Translations under genes and position numbers: made by a program | Assembly: GCA_030533445.1 (NCBI GenBank) | Contig: CM060062.1 | Location: 19,795,829 to 19,859,828, forward strand | DNA: 64,000 bases | Direction: 5' to 3' | Origin: Cyprinodon diabolis | Lineage: Eukaryota; Chordata; Actinopteri; Cyprinodontiformes; Cyprinodontidae | Part shown: positions 47,165 through 57,957 of the stretch, piece by piece | How positions within the stretch are numbered: the stretch's first letter is position 1 | Layout: every line of letters begins with the position of its first letter | Notes under the pieces: model-generated | Told to the model about the DNA's origin: nothing | The model's input: only the letters and a program-made list of their open reading frames with translations | The model's database searches: none

Positions 47165-48190
47165 TCCGACTTTCAATTCAATTCAGTTTAAAATTACCTT
47201 ATTTATCCCATGAAGTTCTTCATGAAGTTTTTGTAGGTTTTAGGTTATGATACTGTAGCTGTAGGTTGGAAGGATCTTCTGTATCAGTCTGTCTTGCACC
47301 AGATCATGAGAAACCTCTGACTGAAGACACTTTGTTGAGGATTAAAAGTCTGCTTAAGAGGATGCTCATTGTTGTCCATGATCTTCTTCAGTTTATGAAA
47401 TATTATTTGTGAAATAACCTTCAGAGGTTCTGGAGGAGTTCCCAGAACATGGCTGACCTTCTTTATTAGCTTGTTGAGCTTTTTTAAGTAATTTCCTCTT
47501 ATGCTTACCCCAGCAGATGATGGAGGAAGATATCACACTCTCCACAATAGACTTATAGAATGGTTGTAGCATCTTGTTGCAAACAATGAAGGATCTAAGC
47601 TTTCTTAGGAAGTACATTCTGCTCTGTACCTTCTTGTTGAGGGCTTCAATTTCACATGTCCACTGAAGTTTGTTGTCTAGATGAACATCAAGGTACACTT
47701 AAAAAAATATAAACACAGTGTTTTTGGTTTTGCTACCAGTTTTTATGAGATGCACCCAAAGATCTGATGTGGTCATCAGGACCAACACCACCATTTCTTG
47801 ATGACCACAATCATCAGGACCTATTAACCTTATTATGATTCAGTCTCTTCAGTTTCCTCTTCACTTCAATTTGAGAGACAGACAGGTGAAAGTTGGAGGG
47901 AGCCGCACCATCTTCTGATTCGGCTGACAACAAACTCATGGAAGAATAAGATTCAATTACAGAGGAGGGCAGGATGTCCAAGTGACTCTGGGCAAGAGAG
48001 AGCAATGCTGAGCTTTTTCCCGAATTTAACCTATTGAAGAAGGTATTCAATTAATTTGTTCTGTCCAGACTTCCTTCGGTATGATCATCCTGCTTGAGGC
48101 CTGTGATCTTCTTCATTCCTGACCACACATCTCTGATATTGCCTCTTCCTGTGTTTCATTAATTTTGAGCTAAAGTTGAAATGTTTCCAT
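47165..48190 (-). pseudogene. LINE ORF2 remnant (CR1/L2-like), internally deleted
   Basis: Reading the minus strand, ~48160-48060 gives MKKITGLKQDD-like linker sequence in broken frames. Then 48050-47814 is open: LNTFFNRLNSG is followed by HLSVSQIEVKRKLKRLNHNK, the entry to the RT fingers. The catalytic RT core is deleted. 47698-47393 is open again with YLDVHLDNKLQWTCEIEALNKK, SRMYFLRKLRSF and FYKSIVESVI, the RT C-terminal (thumb) region. A 3' non-coding tail continues to 47165. The element cannot be autonomous. Confidence 0.8.
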
Positions 48191-48401
48191 AAAAGTCATT
48201 TCATTGAAAGCGCTGCCTGTCCTGAGCCTGTAACATTATCAACTAGAACATTTCTAAAGAAATTTTGAGGGGGGCCACCTACTGCCCGTCTGGGGAACCG
48301 GGCCAATACAGCCCTGGCAAGTGACGTCGGGGCTCCCCAGACCAACTGCTTACTCCTTTGAGGGCTGCTGAGGGAAGGAAAGAGGGCAAAGAGAGCTGTG
48401 T

Positions 48402-48610
48402 GCCATTGCAGTGATGAAATCACCAATGGCGGGCCCCGGCCGCCTGCTAAGAGCCATTGCAGTGATGTAATCACCATTGGCGGGCTCTGCCCGCCTGCTA
48501 CCATTGGCGGGCTCTGCCCGCCTTCTAAAAGCCATTGCAGTGATGAAATCACCATTGGCGGGCTCCGCCCGCCTTCTAAGAGCCATTGCAGTGATGAAAT
48601 TACAAATGGC
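48402..48610. repeat. 51-bp tandem array of GC-rich hairpins
   Basis: Units start at 48402, 48453, 48531 and 48582, with a partial 30-base duplication at 48501-48530. Each unit contains GCCATTGCAGTGATGAAATC, then the stem GGCGGGC-TCY-GCCCGCC and a CTAAGA linker. The frame stays open through the array by chance, reading as a repeat of SHCSDEITIGGLRPP. Confidence 0.9.
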
Positions 48611-48652
48611 AATGAGCAATATGCCAGAATGTATGAGTGTGTATAAGGAAGA

Positions 48653-49650
48653 GGCTTTTATTCTGTAGAGTCTCTGGAGTCTTATTTTGAAAGTCTATCA
48701 TGGAAGTGCATCTAAAGATGGGTCATGCCCAGCAGTGATATAGAATCCATTTCCAAATGTTAAATCACTGGTTTTCCATGTTATTAGGTGAATAGTTGCT
48801 GTATTACAGAGTAAATGGGAGACTTTTATTGTGAAATCTGCTCTGGGGTGTGTTTTGAAAAGGTCACTAGAGTCTAATAAAAACATCCTGGAAGAGCTTG
48901 GGTCATAATGTTGAGCCATTTGCATCAATAAATGCATTAGTATAATCTAGAGGGTTTTATTTTGTAGGGTCCCTGGACTCTTATTTTGAAAGTCCAACAG
49001 AGTTGTGTTTATAGAAAATGTTCAGACCCATCAATGATAGTTGATTACTTTCCAATCGTTAAATCACTCTTTTTCCATGTTATTAGGGCAGTAGATGAAG
49101 CGGAAATGGGAGGGCTTTTATTTTGAAATTTGCCATAGGGTGTGTTTTAAACAGTCTCCTAGAGTCTATTCTCTAAAATGGGGTTCAGTTTGGGTCATAA
49201 TGTTGAGCCATATAGGGCAATAAATATATGTAAAAAATATATAGGCTTTTATTTTGTAGGGTCCCTGGAGTATTATTTTGAAAGTCCAACAGAGTAATGT
49301 TTAGAGAAAATGTTCAGACCCAGCAATGATTGTTGGTGCCTTTCCAATCGTTAAATCACTCTTTTTCCATGTTATTAGGGCAATAGATGAAGCGGAAATG
49401 GGAGGCTTTTATTTTGAAATTTGCCATAGGGTGTGTTTTAAACAGTCTCCTAGAGTCTATTCTCTAAAATGGGGTTGAGTTTAGCTCATAATGTTGAGCC
49501 ATATAGGGCAATAAATATATGTAAAAAATATAGAGGCTTTTATTTTGTAGGGTCCCTGGAGTCTTATTTTGAAAGTCTATCAGTGCTGAGTGGCAAGGGA
49601 AGTGTCATGGACAGCAGTCATATAGTATCCATTTCCCAATGTTAAATCAG
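48653..49650. repeat. ~292-bp tandem array
   Basis: The landmark GGCTTTTATTTTGTAGGGTC recurs at 48653 (variant), 48952 (variant), 49244 and 49535, spaced 299, 292 and 291 bases. Each unit has a second half marked by GGCTTTTATTTTGAAATTTG, suggesting an original ~146-base monomer. Units 2 and 3 are the most alike. Confidence 0.9.
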
Positions 49651-49817
49651 TGCTTTCACCCTCCATTAGATTAATATGTGCTGTTTAAAAAAGCAGAGGT
49701 AAAATCAGTTTGAAGCTTTGTTACCTTGACAACGCTTAACGAGCCTCTCACTGACACAGACCACAGCTACACTCACTATTGGTTTCTTCTTCTCAGGCTT
49801 TTTGTATGGGAAGTCTG

Positions 49818-51700
49818 CTCCGAACAAAGGAGCGCTGAAGGAAAACCGTAAATGGAATCTAAAAAATTATTTCAGTCTAAGCAACAGCAATCCTTTGTCT
49901 CAGACTGGGGGAACTTTCATGTCTGTAGGTCTTTCACAACCCAAAACGAAGCACAAACAAAATGGGTGGTCCCACCTGCTCCTCCCTTTGTTTTAACTGC
50001 AGCACCTCACTCTCACTCACCTTTTACTGTAGCTGCTAAAGCACCCCTCCGAACAAACGACTGCTGAGTAAAAACCGTAAAAGGTATCTGAAAAATTATT
50101 TAAGTGAAAGCAACATCTATCCTTTGTCTCAGACTGGGGGAACTTTCATGTCTGTAGGTCTTTCACAACCCAAAACGAAGCACAAACAAAATGGTTGGTC
50201 CCACCTGCTCCTCCCTTTGTTATAACTGCAGCACCTCACTCTCACTCACCTTTTAGCTGCTAAAGCACCCCTCCGAACAAACAACTGCTGAGTAAAAACC
50301 GTAAATGGTATCTGAAAAATTATTTTTATCTAAGCGACAGCTATATCTTGTCTTCAATTGGAGTAACTTTCATGGCTGTAGGTCATCTACAACCTGAATG
50401 GGAAGAGAAAGAAAAAGAAAAAACGTTTTGTCACACCTGAGCTTCTAATTGAGCTAGCTGCAGCAGGTCACTCACCCAGCTTTCAGGTGCTTAAAATGTC
50501 CTCCGAACAAACCACTGCTGAGCAAAAACCGTATGAGTTATTCAAAAAACATTTTCACCATGAGCATCAGCCATCCTTCAACTCCAACTATACCAACTTT
50601 GGTGTATGTGTGTCATTCAGAACAATATTTATGACGAGTTGAAAACACATAGTCTCATTCGTTTTTCTCTAATCTTCAGCTCAAAAGGAATGGAGAAAGG
50701 CTGAAACTCTCATCGACTTTAGGTTGGTCTGGAGGGTTTTTAAGGAAAAGTATTAATCCTACCGTAATTCCGAAGACATTGTGTGAGTCCAGAGGTTTCA
50801 GTCTACAAACTGACCAAAAATGGTGACTGTAGTTCCAAATATGTGGGCGTGAGTGCGAGAATAAAATGTTTTATCTTAAAAAAATGGCCGCCTCACACTA
50901 AGATTTCAGCAGCTGCACTCTGGCAGGCTGCTGCAGAAGCTTACTGTCAGCTAGCTTCCAGGTACTTACCCTCCGAACAAACGACTACTGAGCAAAAACC
51001 GTAAAAGGTATCTGAAAAATTCTTTCAGTGAAAGCAACATCTATCCTTTGTCTCAGACTGGGGTAACCTTCATGTCTGTAGGTCTTTCACAACCCAAAAC
51101 GAAGCACAAACAAAATGGTTGGCCCACCTGCTCCTCCCTTTGTTTTAACTGCAGCACCTCACTCTCACTCACCTTTTAGCTGCTAAAGCACCCCTCCGAA
51201 CATACGACTGCTGAGTAAAAACCGTAAAAGGTATCTGAAAAATTATTTTTATCTAAGCGACAGCTATATCTTGTCTTCAATTGGAGTAACTTTCATGGCT
51301 GTAGGTCATCTACAACCTGAATGGGAAGAGAAAGAAAAAGAAAAAACGTTTCGTCACACCTGAGCTTCTAATTGAGCTAGCTGCAGCAGGTCACTCTCAC
51401 TCAGCTTTCAGGTGCTTAAAATGTCCTCCGAACAAACGACTGCTGAGCAAAAACCCTATGAGTTATTCAAAAAATTATTTCACCGTGAGCGTCAGCCATC
51501 CTTCGACTCCAACTATGCCAACTTTGGTGTATGTGTGTCATTCAGAAAAATATTTATGACGAGTTGAAAACACATAGTCTGATTCGTTTGGTGACTCTAG
51601 CTATAAATATGTGGCTGTGAGGGCGAGTTTAAAATGTTTTTTGGTCTTAAAAAAACGGCTGCCTCACACTCTAGCTTTTTAGTTGCTCCACTCTAGCAGG
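49818..51700. repeat. ~227-bp tandem array with ~924-bp higher-order period
   Basis: The landmark CTCCGAACAAA recurs at 49818, 50047, 50271, 50501, 50971, 51194 (one change) and 51426. It is followed by CTGCTGAG and AAAAACCGTA. Spacings are 229, 224, 230, then about two units, 223 and 232. Units 50047/50971, 50271/51194 and 50501/51426 pair best with each other, giving a repeat of repeats 923-925 bases apart. The first block carries extra sequence at about 50672-50818. Confidence 0.9.
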
Positions 51701-52164
51701 CTGGATTTTGCTAAAACTTTGTGGCGCTTGAGGTCTGATTATACAAAAACCGTAGCAGTTATCAACATGCTGTCTTCAGTTTTATATAGATGAAGGATTT
51801 ATCTACAAACTGAGCTTTAAACTGTTTTTCTAGGTGAATGTATGCCGACACAGTGAAGCACTGTTTTTTATGCTTTTTTTGTCCTCTCCCCATTCATTTC
51901 CTATGGGATTTTTTTGCGACGTTTTCGCTAATAATTCGCAAACCTTCGGACTAATGAGAAAGTTTTAAACAAGCATGCATCGCACCATTGGTCCCGACGC
52001 GTGTGCCAACTTTGGGCCCGATCCGCCAAACCGTGCGGGACTAGTTAGGTGCCGAAGTTTTGGGGTGGCGAGGAGAACTATAAGCTATAAAAATAATACG
52101 CGGAATAAATATGTGCAATAGTAGTAGGTGGGCCATGCCTTCGGCATGTGGCCCCCCAATGACC

Positions 52165-52400
52165 CTTCACACCCTCACCATGGACTGTTCTCCATGCTGC
52201 CCTCTTTGAAGAGGCTTCGCAGCATTCCATCCAGGTCCAGCAGATTCAGAAAAGGCTTCTTCCCCATCGCTATCAGACAGCTGAACTGGTGAGAAAACTA
52301 AATCATGTCTTATAACACCAAACCAAAATACTGCATATTTGCACCATACATATTTAATGCTCTGAACATCCATATCAATCCGCTTTTGCTCCATGTCTTT
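52165..52400 (+). pseudogene. LINE ORF2 C-terminal end
   Basis: The plus strand reads LFSMLPSLKRLRSIPSRSSR followed by FRKGFFPIAIRQLN. This is the last conserved block of CR1/L2-like LINE proteins (RxxRxxSFxPxAxxLLN). Only this end is present, immediately beyond the right boundary of the composite array. Confidence 0.65.
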
Positions 52401-55400
52401 TTTCCCACACTGATCACTGCTGCACTTTATGAATCTTCACAGTAATATGGTCTGGTAGACACGATCTGTTGTTCACAAGCACTGCCAACCCACCACCCAT
52501 TTTCCAATCTTCTTCAAATCTCTGTGTACTCTTATGGTCAGAAAACATGGTAGAGAGACGCTGTTGTCCAAGATATGATCCTGCAGCCACATTTCAGTAT
52601 AATGCATAATGTTGCATTACTGATATTCTTGCTGCAAAAAGGCAAAACTATCAATAAAAATCCTTCCTATTTAAAAGCACTCAAGAACAAAATCAAAAAA
52701 CATCAGAATAAATTTTATTGCTGGGGGGGGGGTGTAACTGCTCAACTATGAAAAATATATTTTCCTTTTCCTAATAACTGGTTATTTCACCCTTGTCAAC
52801 AACAAGGGTGAAACTGATTGTGCCAAATTTATGTATGATGAAAACATTTATGTTTTTGCTTTTAATTCTACAAAAGATAGAATGCAAAATAACATTTTCA
52901 GCACATAGAGGAGTGTTAGCTTTGAGAGGCTCATTCATCAAAAAACAACTCAAATCTATTTCAAATTCATTTTTAAAATCACCTAAGCTCATTAACTTCA
53001 GGCTAAATATGTGAACATATTAATCATGTTGCTCCTACACAAAAATGTTCCTTGAAGTGGTTCCCCTTTGCTATGAGAGACTGGCATGTAAACACAAAAA
53101 TAGAAAAGCACATAATACATGCAGATTATTGAAAAAAACACCTCAAGGGCATGAATTTACACACAACCAAGCTGCACTGGCTCAACCACTTACACACACA
53201 CACACACACACACACACCCATGCACATTTCAACATTTCTTGCAAAGTTTGAAGCTGACAATTTGTCACTGTCACTTTTTTCTTTTAAAAAAGTGCCTCTC
53301 TAAACCACCAATGTGAGTCCAACCTCTTGGTGATGAGTATTAGAAAGAATCCTTTAAAAAAGAAGTGTGACCCGTTGAAGAAAATCTTCAGCTTAGACAA
53401 ATTCACACACAAACCCCAAACTGCAGTTCTTAATTTCTTTGTGCAGGATTCTCCCTGGTTGTTTCAAATCCAATTTCACACTCTTTTTTTTTTATTCCAC
53501 TGCCTCCTCAAAACATTTAAACAGATATAAAGATAGATATGTCTAAAATTAAAATTAAAGGGTCCAACTGAACATGGATATGTGACTTCAAAGTAAATAA
53601 AGCTGCTGCACATGTATTATTTTACCCCAAAGTTGAATGTCTGTTTTAAATTTCCAACTTTAGGTGTTAAAACCTTTGAGTGGATCCTCCAGCATATTCT
53701 TGTGATTTCTTGCAGCTTAAGCGACAGTTATACTTCTATAAATTTTTGATCATATCAGTCCAAAAAGAGATTATTAGCTAGATTTACAACCTTAGCAAGA
53801 GCATATGCAATGGAGGTTATTTGCCTTGTCACTCAGATTTACTATGACACAATTCTAGAAGATATTGGCATAGTTTTGTTTTATGCATAAGCTTTAGTAA
53901 TCAATAGAATAAAAAAACAAAACAAAAAAAAACTAACTTTTGCATATTGTACCATCTTAGATCTGACTCTCATCACTAGTGCTGTAAATGCAAAGCTAAT
54001 GAAGGATTACTTAATGGAAAGTTATTTGCTACATTTTCAACAAACAACCAATTAATAGTTTGTTTTAGATGGTGAGATCATCTTGTGTTTGACATAATTA
54101 TATTTAATCAATAGTCCTATTTTTTTTTCCAAAATTACATAAAATGTGATAGGTTTCTTTGTGATTAAGCTTTCATTCAAACTGATCCGATGATATTGCA
54201 GTCTAAACATCTGAATGGTTCTAAAGTGGTCTGGTTTGTATTATACTGTCAGACAGACAACTACCTCCATTTCATGGTTCAAAAACTCAGATTTCTAAGT
54301 GAAAAGACAGAATGGTTCAAGGTTAAATGCTTTCGCAAGACAGTTATTAGTGAGCAGCAAGCAAAGATTGGTGGAGAAAAAGTACCTCTTGATTTTCCAC
54401 AAGATACCTGCCTTGCAGTCAATTTGGCCCTCGAAGCGAGAAATCACAACTCACTCTCACAGATCTCAAACCATTTCAGACTAACAAGACTAATTAGAAA
54501 ATAATTGAGGTGTCTTCTCATTTGAGTGTCTCTGAGTGTTGATATGGTATTTTCAGGGGGAATATTATACAAGAGGTGTGCCTCCCAAGGTGCTTACACT
54601 CCTAAATTAAGCTAATTTAATTGAGGTGAAAACCCAGATCTGTTTCTCTGACACATGAACTTGCAGACCTTATTTCATTTTGGCAGTCAAACCCAATACA
54701 ATGCCACGTAAGAGTTGCCTCAGCCCACAGCACAAATTTGGCATTTTCTCAAAAAGTCTCTGAAATATACAGTATATCAATAATTTCCTCATTTATTTCC
54801 CCTTTGAGTTGCAGATTTTCCTCACTTTGTAAATACACCAGTCATATACATGTCTTTATAAGTAAATATCGTCTCAAAGTCATAATATAGACACATGCAT
54901 ATTAGCTGCAAATTCAATCTGGAAGGCTCTTACCTGCTTCAAATCTGTTAATCATATGCCTCTGCTTCAGTCTGTTAGCTAACCTCCATACCTTAATATA
55001 AGCCAATCACTGTCCAGGACATTGTCGCTTTTGGCTGAAAGGCAATGCTCCTCCACCCCTTAACCACCTTTTCAATAGCATCTCTACATCTCCCTTCATT
55101 TTGCAGCCTCTGCAGTGTTATATGTCATAAGCATGTTTAATATCCCAAATATATACCAACTAGAAATTTTACATTCATTGTTTAAAATTGCATATACAGT
55201 ATCCTGTCACACAACTAGAATGTATTCAAAAGTCAATATTTATACAGTAATTCAGTTCTCAAAATAGAACTTGTTTGTTACTACGTTCTATTAAAAATAA
55301 TGATACATCAAAGGTTTACTTCTGTTAATTTGAATAATTAGGGCTTTAGATCTAGCTAAATTATTTTCAAAACAATATATCAATACAGGAATGTTATGTC

Positions 55401-55439
55401 ATGTAAACAGTTACTTACACACTCGTTATTAAAGATAGG
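52401..55439. other. No recognised gene
   Basis: AT-rich DNA. A (G)9 run lies near 52722 and a (CA)n tract at 53191-53218. The 104-codon frame at 54190-54504 has no recognisable domain and no second exon that I can see. Confidence 0.45.
53191..53218. repeat. (CA)n microsatellite
   Basis: About 13 CA units. Confidence 0.9.
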
Positions 55440-55990
55440 CCACAAAAGGTCAGTGCTATAGAGGCTGGTGCTTTGAGTGCTGTATCTAAAGATTTACAAG
55501 GCTTGAACGGCAGCTGGAGTCAGTGTCCAAATCCCCACCACACACAGAAATATCTATAATATGTGCTAAACTGTCGCTTTCCCTTTGTTACTCCAGAATC
55601 TGTGACATCGGCAGCATCTTTGCTGGGCTCAAGGAGGGAGGCACTGGAATATGGTTCAGGCGTTCAAAGTCCCCTCTTCAGATGAAAGTGAATTTTGCAT
55701 TTTAGTTGGATAATCTCGCAGAGTCTGAAGGAAGTGGGCAGGCACAGAATCCATCCTGCTTGGGGTCCTGTTTGATGTTTTCACTTTGAGTTGTGAGCTG
55801 GTGATGAACACCAGCAGGTAGTGGGCAATGGTAACTGCTGGTCTGCTGTGTTTTTTTAGAGTCCAAAGTCAGCAGAGCCATCTACTGTGAGACTTCTGAG
55901 CACTTCATGCTTCCCTCCACTTACAAGCTTTATTAAACTAACATACAATTCCAACAGGACTTGGCACCCATATTCAAATCTGTTGATAGA
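55440..55990 (+). pseudogene. Decayed relative of the Tc1 at 18353
   Basis: Fragments follow the order of the intact element: CCACCACACACAGA (its 18959 region), GATGAAAGTGAATTTTGCAT (19118, first-Asp region), AGAGTCTGAAGGAAG (19156) and CCTGCTTGGGGTCC. The later ones are GAGCACTTCATGCTTCC (19321) and TTCCAACAGGACTTGGCACC (19375, second-Asp region). Large substitutions and deletions remove any frame. Terminal repeats are not recognisable. It is much older than the intact copy. Confidence 0.8.
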
Positions 55991-56216
55991 CTAAATTCTT
56001 GGTTTTTATTAGCTGAATGCTAGATAGGACATAAACTGAAATACATATGTGCATCTGTGTAATAAATGAATAGAGTATACAATTTTAAGATAAACTAAGA
56101 TAAGCTACGTCACAAAAATGAATTTAAATTATTCTAACTAATTTAGATTCATCTGAGAAGGGAATCTAGCTTCTTACCACCAAAGGCAAAAAAAAAAAAA
56201 ACTCCTGTCTAGTTAA

Positions 56217-56727
56217 AGCTACAGTGTGTAATAATTACAGGGATATACAGTCAGAAATGTAATATATTATACATAACTATGTTATTTATCATCATCTACA
56301 AGCTCAGCCTCTTAACCTTAATATTTGCGTTGCCTTAGAATTCGTTATTTATAATTACATAGGAGCGGGTCTAGCAGCCATTGAGGCAGACATCTTTGCG
56401 CTACGGCAGCGCAGAGCAAACAAACTAGCCATTGCGAGATCGCCAAAACGTTACCACGATGTAGAAAAAATAACGGGTATATTTATTATCTTAAGTCTAC
56501 ATGAAATCTATACCCTACACAGACTAATGAAATACTATCTGTAAAATTATCTATGTAAACAAACCTCATCACTTGAGAAGGTAGGTGATGCGGACGTCGT
56601 GGAAGACATTTTGTCCCATAACGCTTGCCGTTCTGTTGGAGGGGAGAAGCGGTGGGGGGGAGATGTTCATGTTGCTGCAGTCTGCAGTCTGACCGCTAGA
56701 TGTCGCTAAAAGTTACACACTGTAGCT
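56217..56727. mobile_element. TTAA-target MITE (511 bp)
   Basis: AGCTACAGTGTGTAA at the left and TTACACACTGTAGCT at the right are exact inverted repeats. TTAA flanks both sides (56213-56216 and 56728-56731). The interior has no coding motif. TTAA use suggests mobilisation by a Kolobok- or piggyBac-type enzyme. The family is common in fish. Confidence 0.85.
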
Positions 56728-56796
56728 TTAAGCAATTAGCGTGTAGAAATAAAGGTTGTGTATGTATCAGAAATCACACATCAGGAATAATGTTAA

Positions 56797-57470
56797 GTTC
56801 AGACTGCACATGATAGGAGCAGCAGAAAAGTGGTTGTCGCTTCACTTTTGATGCATGAACACATTTTTGGTCTGATGCGCAACAATGCTTCTGCTGCCCC
56901 TGTTCTCAATGGCAGAGAGCAGCTTTGCTATGCAAAAAATAAATAGATCTGTTTGTCTGCTATATTTGCTGTTATAATTGGGTAAAAAGTAGTTTTAATA
57001 TGTTTTTTAAGAAAGTCCACCTGAAAACTTCATCTGTGCAGTCAGTTCATCAAGATTACAACACTGCCTTTAAAAATTATTTTGAACAACCAGCGTACAC
57101 TGGTGGTCTGTCACTAGAAATCCCCTCCAACAGCAGCCTCTCACTTGGTCGCCTCGGGGGCGGGGGCGTTAACAAACTGTTTCAGATGAGTGATCATAGC
57201 ACTCTGCATCAGCAGTGCTGTGTCTGTCTCTCTGCCAGCTGATTGGTTGATGTGGCGCGTAGAGCAGCAAAAGTTAAATTTTTCCAGCTCCAGCAGATGC
57301 TGCTTGTGAAATGCGTCAAGTGCCTCAGATGCATAAAAGGTCATGAGGCGCTGCTCCTGCTGCTCGAAACAATCTGCAGAACCTTTTGATGTGCCTTCAT
57401 GCACGTCAACTATAGACTTTGCATGTAAACCAGTTGCTTCTGCTGCGTCAGTAGCATTGGGTCTGAACAT
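56797..57470. mobile_element. Possible non-autonomous DNA element
   Basis: GTTCAGACTGCACATG near 56797 is partly inverted as GGGTCTGAAC near 57461. The core GTTCAGAC/GTCTGAAC is exact, 8 bases. The interior is rich in GC(A/T)GCTG motifs and GC-rich patches unlike the flanks. No duplication or transposase is seen, so this is a weak call. Confidence 0.35.
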
Positions 57471-57492
57471 AGCATAATGTTTAGGATCATGG

Positions 57493-57682
57493 TGTCAACG
57501 TGGGGGGTGGAGGTTGCTTGAGATCCCAAATGCAGAGATGAGTGAGGCAGAGATGAGTTCTTGTAGGTTTAATGGAGAAAAAGTGAGGCAAACATCCAAA
57601 AACAGAAAATTATTGAGAACGAAAAACCAACAAACTTCAGGGAAACTCACGTTTATATATATATAAAATACTGTATATAATA

Positions 57683-57724
<42 letters not shown>

Positions 57725-57957
57725 ATATATATATATGTATATATATATATGTATATATGGGAGACTGAACAAAGACTGGGGTAATCAGATGATATGGAGC
57801 AGGTGTGAATGGAAGCGACTAGAAGGGAGCTAGGGGAAAGGAGACAGGCCAAGGGGGGGTAACAGAGAGTTACTAAAGAATGCTTAAAATAAACCAAAGA
57901 TCGAACAAAACAGAACAACTGATAACTAAAAACTCCCAAAAGGGAAGGACCATAACA
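57493..57957 (-). repeat. Solo LTR candidate, sense strand minus
   Basis: On the minus strand the block begins TGTTATGGTCC and ends ACGTTGACA. A donor-like ACGTGAGT (plus strand 57643-57650) precedes ATTAAA, and CTGCATTTGGGA lies near the end, as in the other LTRs. It contains a TA-rich microsatellite at 57653-57758. No 5-bp duplication is visible. Confidence 0.5.
57653..57758. repeat. TA-rich microsatellite
   Basis: Mostly alternating TA with TGTG interruptions, inside the LTR candidate. Confidence 0.9.

Larger units (their letters stand above)
48269..52157. repeat. 3.9-kb composite tandem-array structure with inverted ends
   Basis: GGGGGGCCAC at 48269-48278 is exactly inverted at 52148-52157. 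Just inside, both ends also carry GGCC(C)ACCTACT (left directly, right on the opposite strand). In order the interior holds a GC-rich cap with a GTCTGGGGA/TCCCCAGAC hairpin and a 51-bp hairpin array. A ~292-bp array and a ~227-bp array with higher-order duplication follow, then a right cap ending in the hairpin GCCATGCC-TTC-GGCATGTGGC. No protein longer than about 140 codons is open and none has a domain. No target duplication is evident. It could be a non-autonomous element or a locally amplified satellite; unity of the whole is inference. Confidence 0.6.

Noticed and set aside
48402..48610. CRISPR-like alternation of repeat and spacer
   Set aside because: The whole 51-bp unit is repeated, spacers included, and the context is eukaryotic. 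It is a minisatellite.
48196..48612. 138-codon minus-strand frame with repetitive protein
   Set aside because: It is open only because the 51-bp array length is divisible by three and lacks stops; the protein is a simple repeat with no domain.
54190..54504. 104-codon plus-strand frame as a host gene
   Set aside because: No motif, no splice-linked neighbour and no codon signal that I can judge by eye; it may be chance in AT-rich DNA.
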